Assembly (NCBI GenBank): GCA_039720395.1
Contig: CM077822.1
Location: forward strand, 25,869,578 to 25,933,577
Length of the DNA stretch: 64,000 nt
Source of the DNA: Liquidambar formosana
Taxonomy: Eukaryota; Streptophyta; Magnoliopsida; Saxifragales; Altingiaceae
Direction: 5' to 3'
The position numbers and the translations under genes are program-made. Each line of letters begins with the position of its first letter. Positions within the stretch are counted from its first letter, which is position 1. Below, piece after piece: positions 1 to 11,460 of this stretch. Under the pieces are notes generated by a model. The model worked only from the letters and a program-made list of their open reading frames with translations. It did no database searches and was not told the origin of the DNA.

Positions 1-921
1 CATGGTGTGGTCCTTAATGAGGTGAATAGTCATTTACAAAGAACCCTTCTGTTATAGTTTATAGGTTACAATTGCATCCTTCCTTCAACACAATGTCTCC
101 AATTGAACTAATAGGACATGGAAGTCTGTCAAGTCCCTAGTTCAATTACTTTATACTCATTCATGAATATCAACTCATTGATGAACTCATGAAACTCTTT
201 TCATATTCATCCTACCATGGCCATGGATTTAATGAGTTATATTATGAATGCTATATGAGACATTCTCTCTCTTTTTCCTGAGAGTGATGGATCCCTTGTT
301 GATCACTCACATGCCTTCATACACATAGCAGTAGGGCCAATGAACACCTTTGCAAACCCATGAATAGGATTTGCACTTAGTGTTATCAAACTTCTAAAGC
401 TACATGCATAAGGCAACTATGGTGTCTCAGGTCTAAGGATTACTTGTACCACTATAACAATGAGAAACTGATTGACAGGCAGGATAAAACTCCATTCAGT
501 TTATCTCATATCTTTGGTCACATTCAGTGTACCTATTCTTATAATAGGCACCCACTTGTTGGTTGTAGTGTCTCCACACAAATAGCTTGAGACTAGCTAT
601 CCTCCTATAGAGTCAACCTAACAAGTGCTAGTCCTATGGTTCATTACTGTCCATCATAGTGAACCTTCAACTAGGAATGCTTTAGGAGTTTAGTACAGAG
701 ATATATCTATAGTCTCAAAATTACAACTCTTTGTAATTCCATATTCTCAACTCTAACTCCATGGACATATTATGTAAATATAAATGATGCATATAAACAT
801 AATAGAATAAGCCCTTTTATTAAATCAATAATAAATGTGACATACATAAATGAAATCAAATGATTGTTCCTAATCCCTAAACAATCATCTCTATGATTGG
901 CTCTAGGGCATAATCCTAACA
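1..921 (-). repeat. 3' LTR (partial) of Copia element C
   Basis: This is the terminal 921 bp of an LTR whose full copy lies at 7297-8955. The two align at a constant offset of 8034 with no indel, and no mismatch was found by eye. On the minus strand the LTR starts TGTTAGG at 921 and would end CCCAACA outside the window, so the element reads leftwards. It is the 3' LTR because the purine tract abuts it at 922-936. Confidence 0.9.
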
Positions 922-936
922 ATCTCCCACTTGCAC
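922..936 (-). other. Polypurine tract of Copia element C
   Basis: Read on the minus strand this is GTGCAAGTGGGAGAT directly followed by the LTR start TGTTAGG. This is the usual form of the plus-strand priming site next to the 3' LTR in plant Copia elements, and it fixes the orientation as minus. Confidence 0.8.
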
Positions 937-959
937 TAAAGCCAATCGACCATGTATCG

Positions 960-1385
960 CATACCTATCTTCTCAAGATGTTGGTCTTAGACATAACCAA
1001 TTATGTTTTAAAGCTTTAGTCAGTAGGTCTACAAAAACTTATGTAGATAATATCTTCTATAATGTATCTATTACCTTTTCCAATGATTCCTCTAATCACT
1101 TGGAATTGCCGCTCTATGTGTTTGGACTTTTGATGAGACCGTGATTCCTATACTTGAGCTATAGACCCATTGTTGTCACAAAACAAGGTGTGGGCAACTC
1201 AATGGAAGGAACAACTCCAAGTTCTAAATGAACTTATAGATCCAAACAGTCTCCTAGACAATGCGACAATTAATTCACCCTTAATAATGGAATCCACTGT
1301 ATCTTTCATACAGTTCTTCCATTAAGTATTTCACCAACTAAAGTGAATATAAAATATACCCCATATGGATTATATCCAAATCCAT
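960..1385 (-). pseudogene. Copia RNase H remnant
   Basis: Conceptual minus-strand translation gives pieces typical of the Copia RNase H tail: a segment ending ELGVVPSIELP, a degraded stretch where RSHQKSKHIERR-like residues are expected (LIKSPNT with a stop after it), then VDLLTKAL just before the LTR. Several in-frame stops and frame shifts show it cannot be translated. In Copia elements this domain degrades the RNA strand during reverse transcription and is the last pol domain, which matches its place beside the 3' LTR. Confidence 0.65.
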
Positions 1386-1779
1386 ATACCCATCTACTAT
1401 GAGTTTACAATTTCCATATACAATCCAATATTCCAAATTTGAATTGACTGACAACTATTTGTAACAATTACAACATAATAGATATCAGGTTCAATACATA
1501 GTGTAGAATAAGGCTTCTTAACACTTTAAGAACCTTACTTGCGTTATCCTAGGGCACATGCCCTTGAATAACGAATTCTTATCTGAAGTAAATCAGACCT
1601 CTTTTAGAATTCTCCATGTTGAACTCCTTCAACATTTCAACTATGTTTAATGACTTGGAGATACTTAGCAATCTATATGATCTATCTCTATAGATCTTGT
1701 TGGATGCTTCTGCCAAATTTTTGATGAATTAGTTTTTCTCCAAAAACCAAAACTTTACATTAGATAACATTCATATATC

Positions 1780-2170
1780 ATTCATAATGATTAGGATGTC
1801 ATCTATACTTAGGATAAAGAAAAACGATCGCACTCCCACTAACCTTTTATACACTCATGGTCCATCTATACAATGAGAGAAATCAAACAATTTGATTACC
1901 TCAACTTTATAGATGTTCTAATTATGAGAACCTTGTAGTCTATTAATAGACTTCTATAACTTACACACTTTTATGGTTTTTCACCATTTGATATAACATC
2001 TTTATATCCTTTTTGACATATCTTATATTCAAAATGTGTGTTTATAGATAACAAGATCCAAATGGATTTCAGCATAACTATTATCAAACAAGTTTCTTTA
2101 TAGACAACTTTTTGCCTATGTTGAAAACATTCTTAAATAGCCAAGCCTTTTAGGTCTCTACCTATCCATA
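1780..2170 (-). pseudogene. Copia reverse transcriptase remnant
   Basis: On the minus strand, fragments resemble the Copia RT core, ending with SIDDILII around 1781-1820 where YVDDILLI is expected. Upstream are pieces recalling the block before it (a KSINRLQ stretch where KSIYGLKQ is usual, and VYKRLVG where CVYK is usual). Stops interrupt nearly every line and the catalytic tyrosine is lost. It is clearly a relic, unable to support transposition of this copy. Confidence 0.65.
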
Positions 2171-2367
2171 TTGGATTTAATGACTCTTAGTCATTTCTCG
2201 AGTTGATGTGAAACATCGTCTAGTCATAATCAATAGGATTATCTTGGTGATCTTTATCACCAAAGAACAATTCTTTCACATTCTAATAGAGATACAATAT
2301 CTCTCTTATGTTAAGAAATATCCAATTTGATCTATGAAAAGATTGTAGTGTAGTTAAGGGTTTTGTC

Positions 2368-2680
2368 TTAACAGAGACAAGGGTTGGATCTTTGTTCGTT
2401 TGTGGCTTTACAGACAATTCTAGAAATTCTATCTACTTTTGCATCTTCTTGAATGAACTCTTTCTCAAGAAAATCCAGCAAACATCCTAATGGACAACTT
2501 TTGTTCATTAGGGTAATAGAAATACTATCCCAACCACTTTTGGGATATACCACAATTCAACACTTACTTGACCATATTTCCAGATTGTCTACATTATGTT
2601 TCCAGACATACGTAGCACAAGCCCAAGCCTTAACTTCTATAAGTTGGGTTTCTTCCCATATCATATCTGATATAATTGGG
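2368..2680 (-). pseudogene. Copia integrase C-terminal remnant
   Basis: Minus-strand reading shows KAWACATYVWKHNVDNLE, then VYPKSGW and FLEKEFIQEDAKVD. These match the region after the Copia integrase core, whose usual form contains GYPK..GYYFY and VFLEKEF. One stop (TGA/TAA class) separates the two parts. A 61-codon open stretch at 2368-2553 is only this fragment, not an independent gene. Confidence 0.65.
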
Positions 2681-2699
2681 ACAAAACTGGAGTGAACCC

Positions 2700-4700
2700 T
2701 AAATTATCAATATGTAGCAATTTTAAGGTATATCCTAGATGGATACATTAGTAAAACTCATCATGGATCAAACCATATCTTAATAGGGTTCAATTTGTTC
2801 TCTTAGATTCACCATTGAGCTATGGTATTCTAAGATGAGTCTATTGTAATTGAATGCATGCTCTACATGACTATATACATCACAATGTATTAGTCAAATT
2901 ATAAATGTAACTCTTTCACTTCACCAAGTAAAAGATGGGTTTGGTCATCTCATAACCAAGTCATAATCATTACATTTAAATGAGAGTCTCTACATCTCTT
3001 GTATTCTCGGAATACGTTGCATTCGCTCTAATTAGTCATTTAAATTCAGAAATCAAATTTCTAGAATGTCTTAAATGACCTAGTTAAGAAATAAGTTCCA
3101 AAATTAATCTAGCAACTCTTGCTCTATTAAATTTTAAAGGTAACTTATTATCTACTTAACTTTCTGCTTCGATTTAGATTACACTAGAATCCAAAAACCA
3201 AGAAGCAGAACTAACCAACAATTTAGTTTAGAGCATGAACCAAAACTTCAAAAGTTTGGTTCTTCTAGGAAGACTGATACTTTATCAAGTTCCCTTTACA
3301 ATACCTTATGTTTACTACAAAATAATCATATTTCTTTGTCTTTGACTTTTCAAGACTTGATTTCCTTTATGCTTCCATTTTAAATCACATCTAGCTTCTC
3401 AAGCTATTCTATGTGATTAATCATTTTTCAAAAGAATGATTATTAATAAACAACTTTTATTACATCCTAGTCTAGAAGAAGTCCTTTATAAGTACTATAC
3501 TTTATAGTATTATTTTACTCACCATACAACCTTTGTATGTGATGTAGGACATCAAAGGCATTTGCACTGACTAATTTTGCTTCTGAAGCTCATTAGTCAT
3601 CAATACTATCATATAGCATGGCAACAAGATGCCAATTGTGCATAGTGTCTTTTTCTTCTTAGGATGTTTTATGGAGGGCCTTTAAGAAAAGGCCTAATAG
3701 CATATGAACAATCTTTTGAAATTAAGAACAATTCTCAATTTCCTAAGTCAATCAAAGAAATCGGGTTTAGTCAAACTATCAATATCCTATATATTAGGAA
3801 ATAGGGGTTTTGAGGTGAGTAATTAGGTAATCTACATAAACAGAGAATTAGATTTCATTTTTATCCATAATGATTGGGTCTTTAATCATATGGTACCTCC
3901 CACTATTTTATCAAATTCCATACACCCTCTAATGGAATTCGGGAATCTCATTCCTAATGGGGATTGGGGTCCCACTGTGACCTAGAAGCCTCACATGTTA
4001 GTTTCTTGGCTTCTAACCCACAATAAGAAGACAACTCTTTGTCTATTGCTTCATAAGCAAATTCCAATCGTTTTGCCTCTAGGGTACATACTCCTCACAT
4101 GTTAGTTTCTTGGAATACTTCCCTAGTTAAGTTAAGCCCATCATTCACACAGGTATGTTTCACCAAATATATACCTCACATGTTAGTTTCTTGGTATATA
4201 CCAGCTTAGGCACCCCATGATATCTACATATGTGATAGTTTCAAGTAATGTCTTTAATATGGGTAGCTCCTACATGTCTGCAGCCAGGTACCCACATTAA
4301 GGGACGTTAGATGATCCTATAATGATGGAAGGCAATGAAGAATTCATTCCCCAATGACTTCTCCATTTTCAACTTAATATTAAATAAGAGGGATTTTAAA
4401 GGGTCTCATCAAATTAACATGCATCCTATGTATCAAAATTTAAACATATAAATTATGCTATTTATAATCATACATCTCATGCTATTATAAATCATACATC
4501 GCATGCTATTATATATCAACATATATAAAGTACCATATTTTGATATTAGTCCCTAAGTGAATAGGTAACATATACCAAACTATAGTATTGGAGCTAATAC
4601 AATTATCTCATAAATTAAAGCTCCCACTATGATGATTATGGACTTTGAGAGGATTCAATCCAAGCCAATAGATTGAATCTAAGGTCTAAGGTGGGTGTAG
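2700..4700. other. AT-rich internal part of element C
   Basis: No open frame or domain could be supported here. It contains a short dispersed motif CACATGTTAGTTTCTTGG at about 3991, 4096 and 4173, each before a different sequence. By position it should hold the rest of integrase, protease and gag of a full Copia element, but I could not recognise them. Confidence 0.4.
3989..4192. repeat. Three copies of an 18-bp motif
   Basis: CACATGTTAGTTTCTTGG occurs three times, spaced about 104 and 77 bp apart, each preceded by CCT or GCCT. The sequence between copies is not repeated. Meaning is unknown; it may be a relic of a shorter tandem repeat. Confidence 0.6.
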
Positions 4701-7281
4701 GTGATCGTAAAATAACACATTCGAAACATGCATGCTGTCTTGAAACACTTCTCTAAGCTTTCAAGTCCTTTAATCTGCTCCCTTGGCTTGATGGTCTCCA
4801 CCATTGGCTTGTTGGGCTCTATCATGCTCCTTTGGGTCCACCATGCTCCTTAGCGCGCTCTCGATTACATAACATTTACATAATTTAAAGAAAGGGATAC
4901 ATAAGGGGAATGTGGGGTACATAAGAGAATGATAGAGAGAGAGGGAGAGGGAAGGTGGCATGCAAGCCCCAAATAAATTACATCACCTTAATAAAATTAC
5001 AACTCTTGTAAATAATAACATCCCATTCATAAGACGGCCAATCACAATTGGTTTAAGGGGTATAGTCCATAATCATCATCCAAACACATACATACAATCT
5101 CATTGCATAATGTAAAGAAAAACTGTAAGCATTAAAACATATGGGCATTATGGTAATTCTCTTGAATGATTTACATTAATCTCATTAATGCATCCTAATC
5201 TTATTAGGTTTTAACAAAAATATCTAGAATTAAATAAAGTCTTAACATTTAAGACATTACAGCTTCAATTAATCAAATTAATTTAAAACATGTAAAGTTT
5301 CCTAAAATAACTCTAATATCCAATATTAGGGTTTCCTTAATTAAACAAAACAATTTCATTTAATTAAGAATTTCCAGATTTTAATTTAATCCCTAATTGT
5401 GTTTTAAACCATTTAAAACATTATAAAATTAATCAATATTAATTAAATAATTAATATAGGAATTAAATAAAATCATTAAAATGATGAATTAGTGTATTAG
5501 GGTTTCCTAAAACCCTAAACCCTAAATGCATAACCCTAAACCCTAAATGCAAGCCCTAATCATTAAATGCCTTATGATTGGTCATTTAATGTCCAATCAT
5601 TAAAACCCTAGGTTCATATGGTATTTAATAAAAGGGATTAGGGTTTAATTAATGCCAAATAGGGTATTAATTACCCTTAATTAATTACACTAATTAGGGT
5701 TTCCAAAACCCTAACCCTAGACATCATTAATGGTATTAATTATGCCCTAACAATCAATAACCATGATTGGTCATTTAATGACCAATCATTAACTCTTAAT
5801 TAAGGTAATTAATATTCCAATTAGGGTTTTAATTAATGCCATAATGAAATTAGGGTTTCATCATTAACTCAAAATTAGGGTTTCATCCTTAACTCTATGC
5901 AGCCGTAACTACCAGGGGGCTGCCTGAGCTTGGCTAGGCTGCCATGGCCACCAACGACTGTGGGAGGCCATGGCCAGTCATGGAAGAACATCCTAGGGGT
6001 GTGGGACAAGCCTCTGGACACGTGAGAAGTGGTGGAAGTGGCTGCCATCATCAAGAACAATCAGGGTTTCCAAAACCCATTGCTGGAGCCATTGTTGCAG
6101 ACCTTGAAGGTCACAATAGCTTCTAAAACCTTATCAATTCGACTCCTCCATTGAAACCAGCTTTTGTATCATGTCCCTACATGAAATACTAAGCTCATAG
6201 AAGAGGTTTGGATGATCAAATCATCACCAATTGTTCTAAACAATTAAAACAACAGTAGGCTGCCCAGAATTTGACAGCATACTGTCCATGGTCAGAAATT
6301 GATTTAAAACCCAGCAAGATGAATGAATTAGGCTACCAAACGAATTTTCCCAGTATCCTACATGTCTTAGGAAACTAATGCAATTGGTTTCATGCAATTT
6401 GGAGTTCCCTAACTCAAGTTCTAATCAAAACTCCATTGATGACGTTTCTGCAGAGAAAATCTGCTATGCTGTTCATGAAAAATTTTCAAACTTTTTGAAT
6501 CTTTTTCCATCAAAACCTTTTTGAAACTTAAAGAAAATCATATACACATGATATATAATGATCCTACAATGATCTTCCATCATAAATACAGCAGCTTTAA
6601 TTAGAATTAATTGCAAGAACCTTAGGGTTCTAAAACCCAGATTCAGCCTCCATGGTGTTCTTCTCCTTCTTCCTTCTGTTCTAGCATCTTAATCCAATTA
6701 TGATGCATCTAAATGCTTGGGAACCTTTCCCTACCATGTCTAGAACATAACCCAAGTGGTGGCAACCATTGCCATGCCTTTGATCTCCATCAATAACTCA
6801 AAGTTGTGGCTATTGCATCATTCCCGAGCAAAACTGTCTTTCCAGACAGCCTGTAGTAAAAAATTCATAACTTTCACTACAGAACTCGGATTGACGCACC
6901 GTTTGTTGGGTTGGAAAGCTTATTCGAAGAGCTTTCTAACCATATATGGCTCGAAAATTTTGGAGAAGAACTCTGAATTCGGCAGGCAAAACAAGATGAC
7001 GGTTTTTCATGGCAACCATGAAAACTGTTCATAACAGTTTTATAAAACCCTAGTTTCCTTATTCTTCTTCTCCAAACTCAAACCCTATGCAACCTATTGC
7101 ATCCATGGATACACTTAACCATCAATTAGAAGAGGAGTAGAAGAGAATTGACCTAGGGTTCCAAACCCTAGGTTCAGCCAAGGAGGAAAACCAATTATGC
7201 AGAAAAAATTTTCCAGATTTTTGAATCATTCAACTACACGATAATTACCAGCCCATATGTATTTTGTATTATGCATAATCA
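4700..7281. other. Non-coding 5' region of element C
   Basis: The stretch next to the primer-binding site should carry gag in a complete Copia element. None is visible; it is AT-rich, dotted with AGGGTTT and AACCCTA, and includes a brief GC-richer patch at 5880-6130. It may be a long untranslated leader or captured host DNA. Confidence 0.4.
5509..5560. repeat. Short telomere-like CCCTAAA cluster
   Basis: Two blocks of AACCCTAAACCCTAAATGC lie side by side, followed by a degenerate third. Plant telomere repeats are CCCTAAA, but only two perfect units occur per block and the surrounding DNA is rich in similar telo-box words, so this is not an interstitial telomere. Confidence 0.6.
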
Positions 7282-7295
7282 TGGCTCTGATACCA
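7282..7295 (-). other. Primer-binding site (initiator Met tRNA) of element C
   Basis: Minus strand reads TGGTATCAGAGCCA, the classic complement of the plant initiator methionine tRNA 3' end. One base separates it from the LTR at 7297. It shows that 7297-8955 is the 5' LTR of a minus-strand element. Confidence 0.9.
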
Positions 7296-7296
7296 C

Positions 7297-8955
7297 TGTT
7301 GGGAATCATACAAGAGGGAAAAATAGAAGTGCGGAATATAAAAAATTTTTCCTACGATTCCCAATCCCATGAATCTAACTATGCATAACACAAAATCAAA
7401 CCCTAACTACAAAGAGGGTTAGAACACTTACAGAATTTTTGTCTTCTCCTTTTTGCTCCAAGCTTTGATTCCGGACAGCGGTGAATGAGCAGCCCAAGTG
7501 TGCTGCCTCCAACGGTATCCACACCTAGCTAGAGCTTCAAGTCCTTTCTTTCTTCTTCCTTGTTGTTGCTAGAGGTGGAGAAGAGAGAGAGAGAGAAGAG
7601 AGCCTCCAAGGGGCTGGACGGCTAGGGTTTTTTGTGCAAGCCTTTTATGCCATGTCACACATAAGTGTGACTTATATAGGCAGCCCACTAAAGGGGGCTG
7701 GCCATGGGGAAGAAACCCTAATAGGGTTATGTGTAATTACACTTAATTGCACATTAACCCCTATTATTTGTATCAAATACAAATAGGCCTATAAAGAACT
7801 ATTCTTTATTCACTAAAACCCTTTCTCTCATAGACTTTAAAGCCCTTCTTGCATGATCAGTGTGTGACCCATTGGGTTCACATCATTAAGTAGTAGGAAT
7901 AGCACGAGGTGTGCACAATGGAACTCTTTCCATTTAGGGTCTAATTAGAACTCCTTCCAATTCCCTAATTGATTATAACTCACTTATATCAATTAAGGCT
8001 TCTACTAACCATGAGTAACACCTAGCATATGGCTCATGGTGTGGTCCTTAATGAGGTGAATAGTCATTTACAAAGAACCCTTCTGTTATAGTTTATAGGT
8101 TACAATTGCATCCTTCCTTCAACACAATGTCTCCAATTGAACTAATAGGACATGGAAGTCTGTCAAGTCCCTAGTTCAATTACTTTATACTCATTCATGA
8201 ATATCAACTCATTGATGAACTCATGAAACTCTTTTCATATTCATCCTACCATGGCCATGGATTTAATGAGTTATATTATGAATGCTATATGAGACATTCT
8301 CTCTCTTTTTCCTGAGAGTGATGGATCCCTTGTTGATCACTCACATGCCTTCATACACATAGCAGTAGGGCCAATGAACACCTTTGCAAACCCATGAATA
8401 GGATTTGCACTTAGTGTTATCAAACTTCTAAAGCTACATGCATAAGGCAACTATGGTGTCTCAGGTCTAAGGATTACTTGTACCACTATAACAATGAGAA
8501 ACTGATTGACAGGCAGGATAAAACTCCATTCAGTTTATCTCATATCTTTGGTCACATTCAGTGTACCTATTCTTATAATAGGCACCCACTTGTTGGTTGT
8601 AGTGTCTCCACACAAATAGCTTGAGACTAGCTATCCTCCTATAGAGTCAACCTAACAAGTGCTAGTCCTATGGTTCATTACTGTCCATCATAGTGAACCT
8701 TCAACTAGGAATGCTTTAGGAGTTTAGTACAGAGATATATCTATAGTCTCAAAATTACAACTCTTTGTAATTCCATATTCTCAACTCTAACTCCATGGAC
8801 ATATTATGTAAATATAAATGATGCATATAAACATAATAGAATAAGCCCTTTTATTAAATCAATAATAAATGTGACATACATAAATGAAATCAAATGATTG
8901 TTCCTAATCCCTAAACAATCATCTCTATGATTGGCTCTAGGGCATAATCCTAACA
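7297..8955 (-). repeat. 5' LTR of Copia element C
   Basis: A 1659-bp LTR with ends TGTTGGG...CCTAACA as seen on the plus strand, giving TGTT/AACA termini. Its last 921 bp match 1-921 without visible difference. It holds a GA-rich leader patch (7566-7600) and, on the minus strand, a TATAAG-like box near 7668-7680. The right junction is with an older LTR of the same family at 8956. Confidence 0.9.
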
Positions 8956-10356
8956 TCTTCCTTGTTCTTGCTAGAGGTGGAGAAGAATAGAAAGAGAAAG
9001 CCTCCTTAGGAATTTCGGCCAGCCCTTGGGAGTGTGTAAAGTGTGATGATGCCACACATGATAAGAGGCTATATATAGCCTCCATTAGGGCCGACCATAA
9101 GGAGGACTCCATCCCTAATTGGTTTTGTGTAATTTCTCCAAATTACACAATAACCCCTCTAGTTTGTATCTTATACAACCTTGTCCCTTAAGAACTATTC
9201 TTTTATTCACTTATACCCTTTCTCTCATAGACTTTAAAGGTCTCTTAGCATGATCAGTGTGTGACCCATTGGTTTCACATTATCAAGTAGTAGGAATAGC
9301 ACAGAGTGTGCAGAATAGAACTCTTTCCATTAAGGGTCTAATTGGAACTCCTTCCAACTCCCTAATTGATTATAACTCATTTATATCAATTAGGGCTTCT
9401 ACTAACCTTGAGTAACACCTAGCATATGGCTCATGGTGTGGTCCTTAATGAGGTGGATATGTATCTAACAAAGAACCCTTTTGTTATAGTTTATAGGTTA
9501 CAATTACATCCTTCCATCTATACAATGTCTCCAATTGAACCAATAGGACATGGGAGTTTGTCAAGTCTTTAGTTCAATTACTTTATACTCAATCATGAAT
9601 ATCAACACAATAATGACCTTATGGAAACTCTTTTCCATATTCATTCTACCATGGGCCTATGGATTTAATGAGTTATATCGTTAAATGATATATGAAACAT
9701 TCTCTCCTTTTTTCCTCAGAGTGATGGATTCCTTGTTGATTACTCACATGCCTTCACACACATAGCAATAGGGCTAATGAACACCCTTGCAGACCCTAGA
9801 AGGATCTGCACTTAGTGTTATCAAACTTCTAAAGCTATATGCATAAGACAACTATGGTGTCTCAGGTCTAAGGATTACTTGTACTACTATAACAATGAGA
9901 AACTCATTGACAGGCAGGTTAAAACTCCATTTAGTATATCTTATATCTTTGGCCACATTCAGTGTACCTATTCTTATAATAGGCACCCACTTGTTGGTAG
10001 TAGTGTCTCCACACAAATAGCTTGAGACTAGCTATCCTCCTAAAGAGTCAACTTAACAAGTGCTAGTCCTATGGTTCATTACTGTCCATCATAGTGAACC
10101 TTCAACTAGGAATGTTTTAGGAGTTTAGTACAGAGATATATTTACAGTCTAATAATTACAACACTTTGTAATTCCATATTCTCAACTCTAACTCCATGGA
10201 CATATTATGTAAATATAAATGATGCATATAAATACAATAGAATAAGCCCTTTTATTAAATCAATAATAAATGTGACATGTATAAATGAAATCAAATGATT
10301 GTTCCTAATCCCTAAACAATCATCTCTATGATTGGCTCTAGGGCATAATCCTAACA
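8956..10356 (-). repeat. Older, truncated Copia LTR of the same family (D)
   Basis: This 1.4-kb stretch is collinear with 7554-8955 of the complete LTR but clearly diverged, and ends with the same AATCCTAACA. It begins abruptly at the equivalent of LTR position 258. The simplest reading is that element C inserted into this LTR, and the missing part lies left of the window. It could be a solo LTR or part of an element. Confidence 0.8.
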
Positions 10357-10474
10357 TCTTGGAGCGTTGTTGTCTCGTCTTTGGACATGAGTATAATGTT
10401 GGGTTTCTTAGAGCCTTTGAAATGGATACTTAGTACTTAATGCCTTGTAGCACTTTGCATTTAGTACTTGATGT
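10357..10474. other. Unassigned DNA between LTR D and element A
   Basis: Only 118 bp separate the old Copia LTR from the target duplication of element A. Nothing is recognised. Its continuation is the sequence at 49649, the other side of A. Confidence 0.5.
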
Positions 10475-10479
10475 CGATG
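10475..10479. other. Left target-site duplication of element A (CGATG)
   Basis: CGATG here is repeated exactly at 49644-49648, immediately outside the two LTRs. A 5-bp duplication is standard for Ty3/gypsy integrase and proves that the two 3071-bp LTRs belong to one insertion. Confidence 0.92.
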
Positions 10480-11184
10480 TGTCACACTCCATTTTTGCCA
10501 CCTTAGCTAGGGTTTGTCATTTCATGTGTCTTTTTGTTTCTTTTTTAGTCTAGTCTTTTGCATTGAGTTTCTAGGGTCCTAAGGATGGTGTGTATGAATT
10601 TTGGTTCGATTTGGAGTTGATCTTGAGCGTTAATAAGAACTTTTGTGACTTGAGGGGCATAATCGTCTTTTAGGCCACAAACTTTCCATTTGACCTTGAA
10701 ATGATCTCCAAGTTGCCAATTGGAGTTCATATGGTTGCATTTGAGGTATTTATGGGTTCAATTCGATGAATTGATGGTTCGGGATTAGAATGGCTCAATA
10801 AGGCTCAGGTTGGCTAAGAGACCTATTTCGGGTTAGCTCGAATTGGTTCATGATTTTCACTCTATGACTACTCATTTGACCTTGATCAGTCTTAATTTCA
10901 TCCCCAAATGAGTTTAGGGAGGTTGAATTTTGAATTGGAAAGCATTCGGTGCGACCCTATGTGCATACCTAAGCTAAGCGATGGTGAGGCATAGCGGTTA
11001 ACCACTTTTGTAGGACCCAACCATGTAGCCATGGCTAGGGTTTCTTGCCCTCAAGTGACTCAAATTACATTCCTCTTCGAAACACGGTGGTTTTGGCTTT
11101 CGTTTCGTCAAAATCGGAGTTAATTTGAACCCTGAAACACATTTGGAAGCCGAAAGGGTCAAAATTGGGTTGAGGATGACATGG

Positions 11185-11265
11185 CCTCGGGTGACCACTC
11201 AGGCCTGGGCGGCTAGCCGCCTGGGCCCAGGCTGCTAGCCGCCCAGCCCCAGGTGGTCACTCGAG
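11185..11265. promoter_or_regulatory. GC-rich palindromic module in the 5' LTR of A
   Basis: Imperfect dyad of about 80 bp: outer arms CTCGGGTGACCA and TGGTCACTCGAG, inner arms GGCGGCTAGCCGCC-like, centre TGGGCCCA. It lies about 190 bp upstream of the TATA box. Counterparts occur in other LTRs and upstream of the antisense genes. Confidence 0.8.
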
Positions 11266-11452
11266 CCACTTTCCTTTTTTGAGTTTTGACGCGGTTCCCT
11301 CCCTATTTCCTCGGATTTGCTCGCCTCCAACCGCCATTTAACCCTAATTTCAGCCCTATTTGACCCACTTGAGCCCCAAGGGAACCTCTAAGAGTCCTTG
11401 GATCAATACCTAGGGTTTTAATCCCAACCATAGAGGGTTTTCTCTCAAATCC

Positions 11453-11460
11453 TATAAATA
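11453..11460 (+). promoter_or_regulatory. TATA box of the 5' LTR of A
   Basis: CCTATAAATACCCCC, followed about 60-90 bp on by a leader. The same box is at 47547-47554 in the 3' LTR, at 39809-39816 in a solo LTR, and inverted at 26121-26128 and 35294-35301 in element B. It sets the U3/R region. Confidence 0.75.

Larger units (their letters stand above)
922..7296 (-). mobile_element. Internal region of degenerate Copia element C
   Basis: This 6.4-kb internal region lies between two matching LTRs, with a purine tract at the left and a primer-binding site at the right. Decayed pol is readable on the minus strand in the Copia order integrase C-terminus (2368-2680), RT (about 1780-2170) and RNase H (960-1385), with many stops and frame changes. 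No gag or protease was recognised in the right part (about 4700-7280). That part is AT-rich, with AGGGTTT/CCCTAAA motifs and no open frame above about 90 codons. The element is presumably non-autonomous. Confidence 0.75.

Noticed and set aside
5509..5560. Interstitial telomere
   Set aside because: Only two CCCTAAA units per block, within a region rich in similar words.
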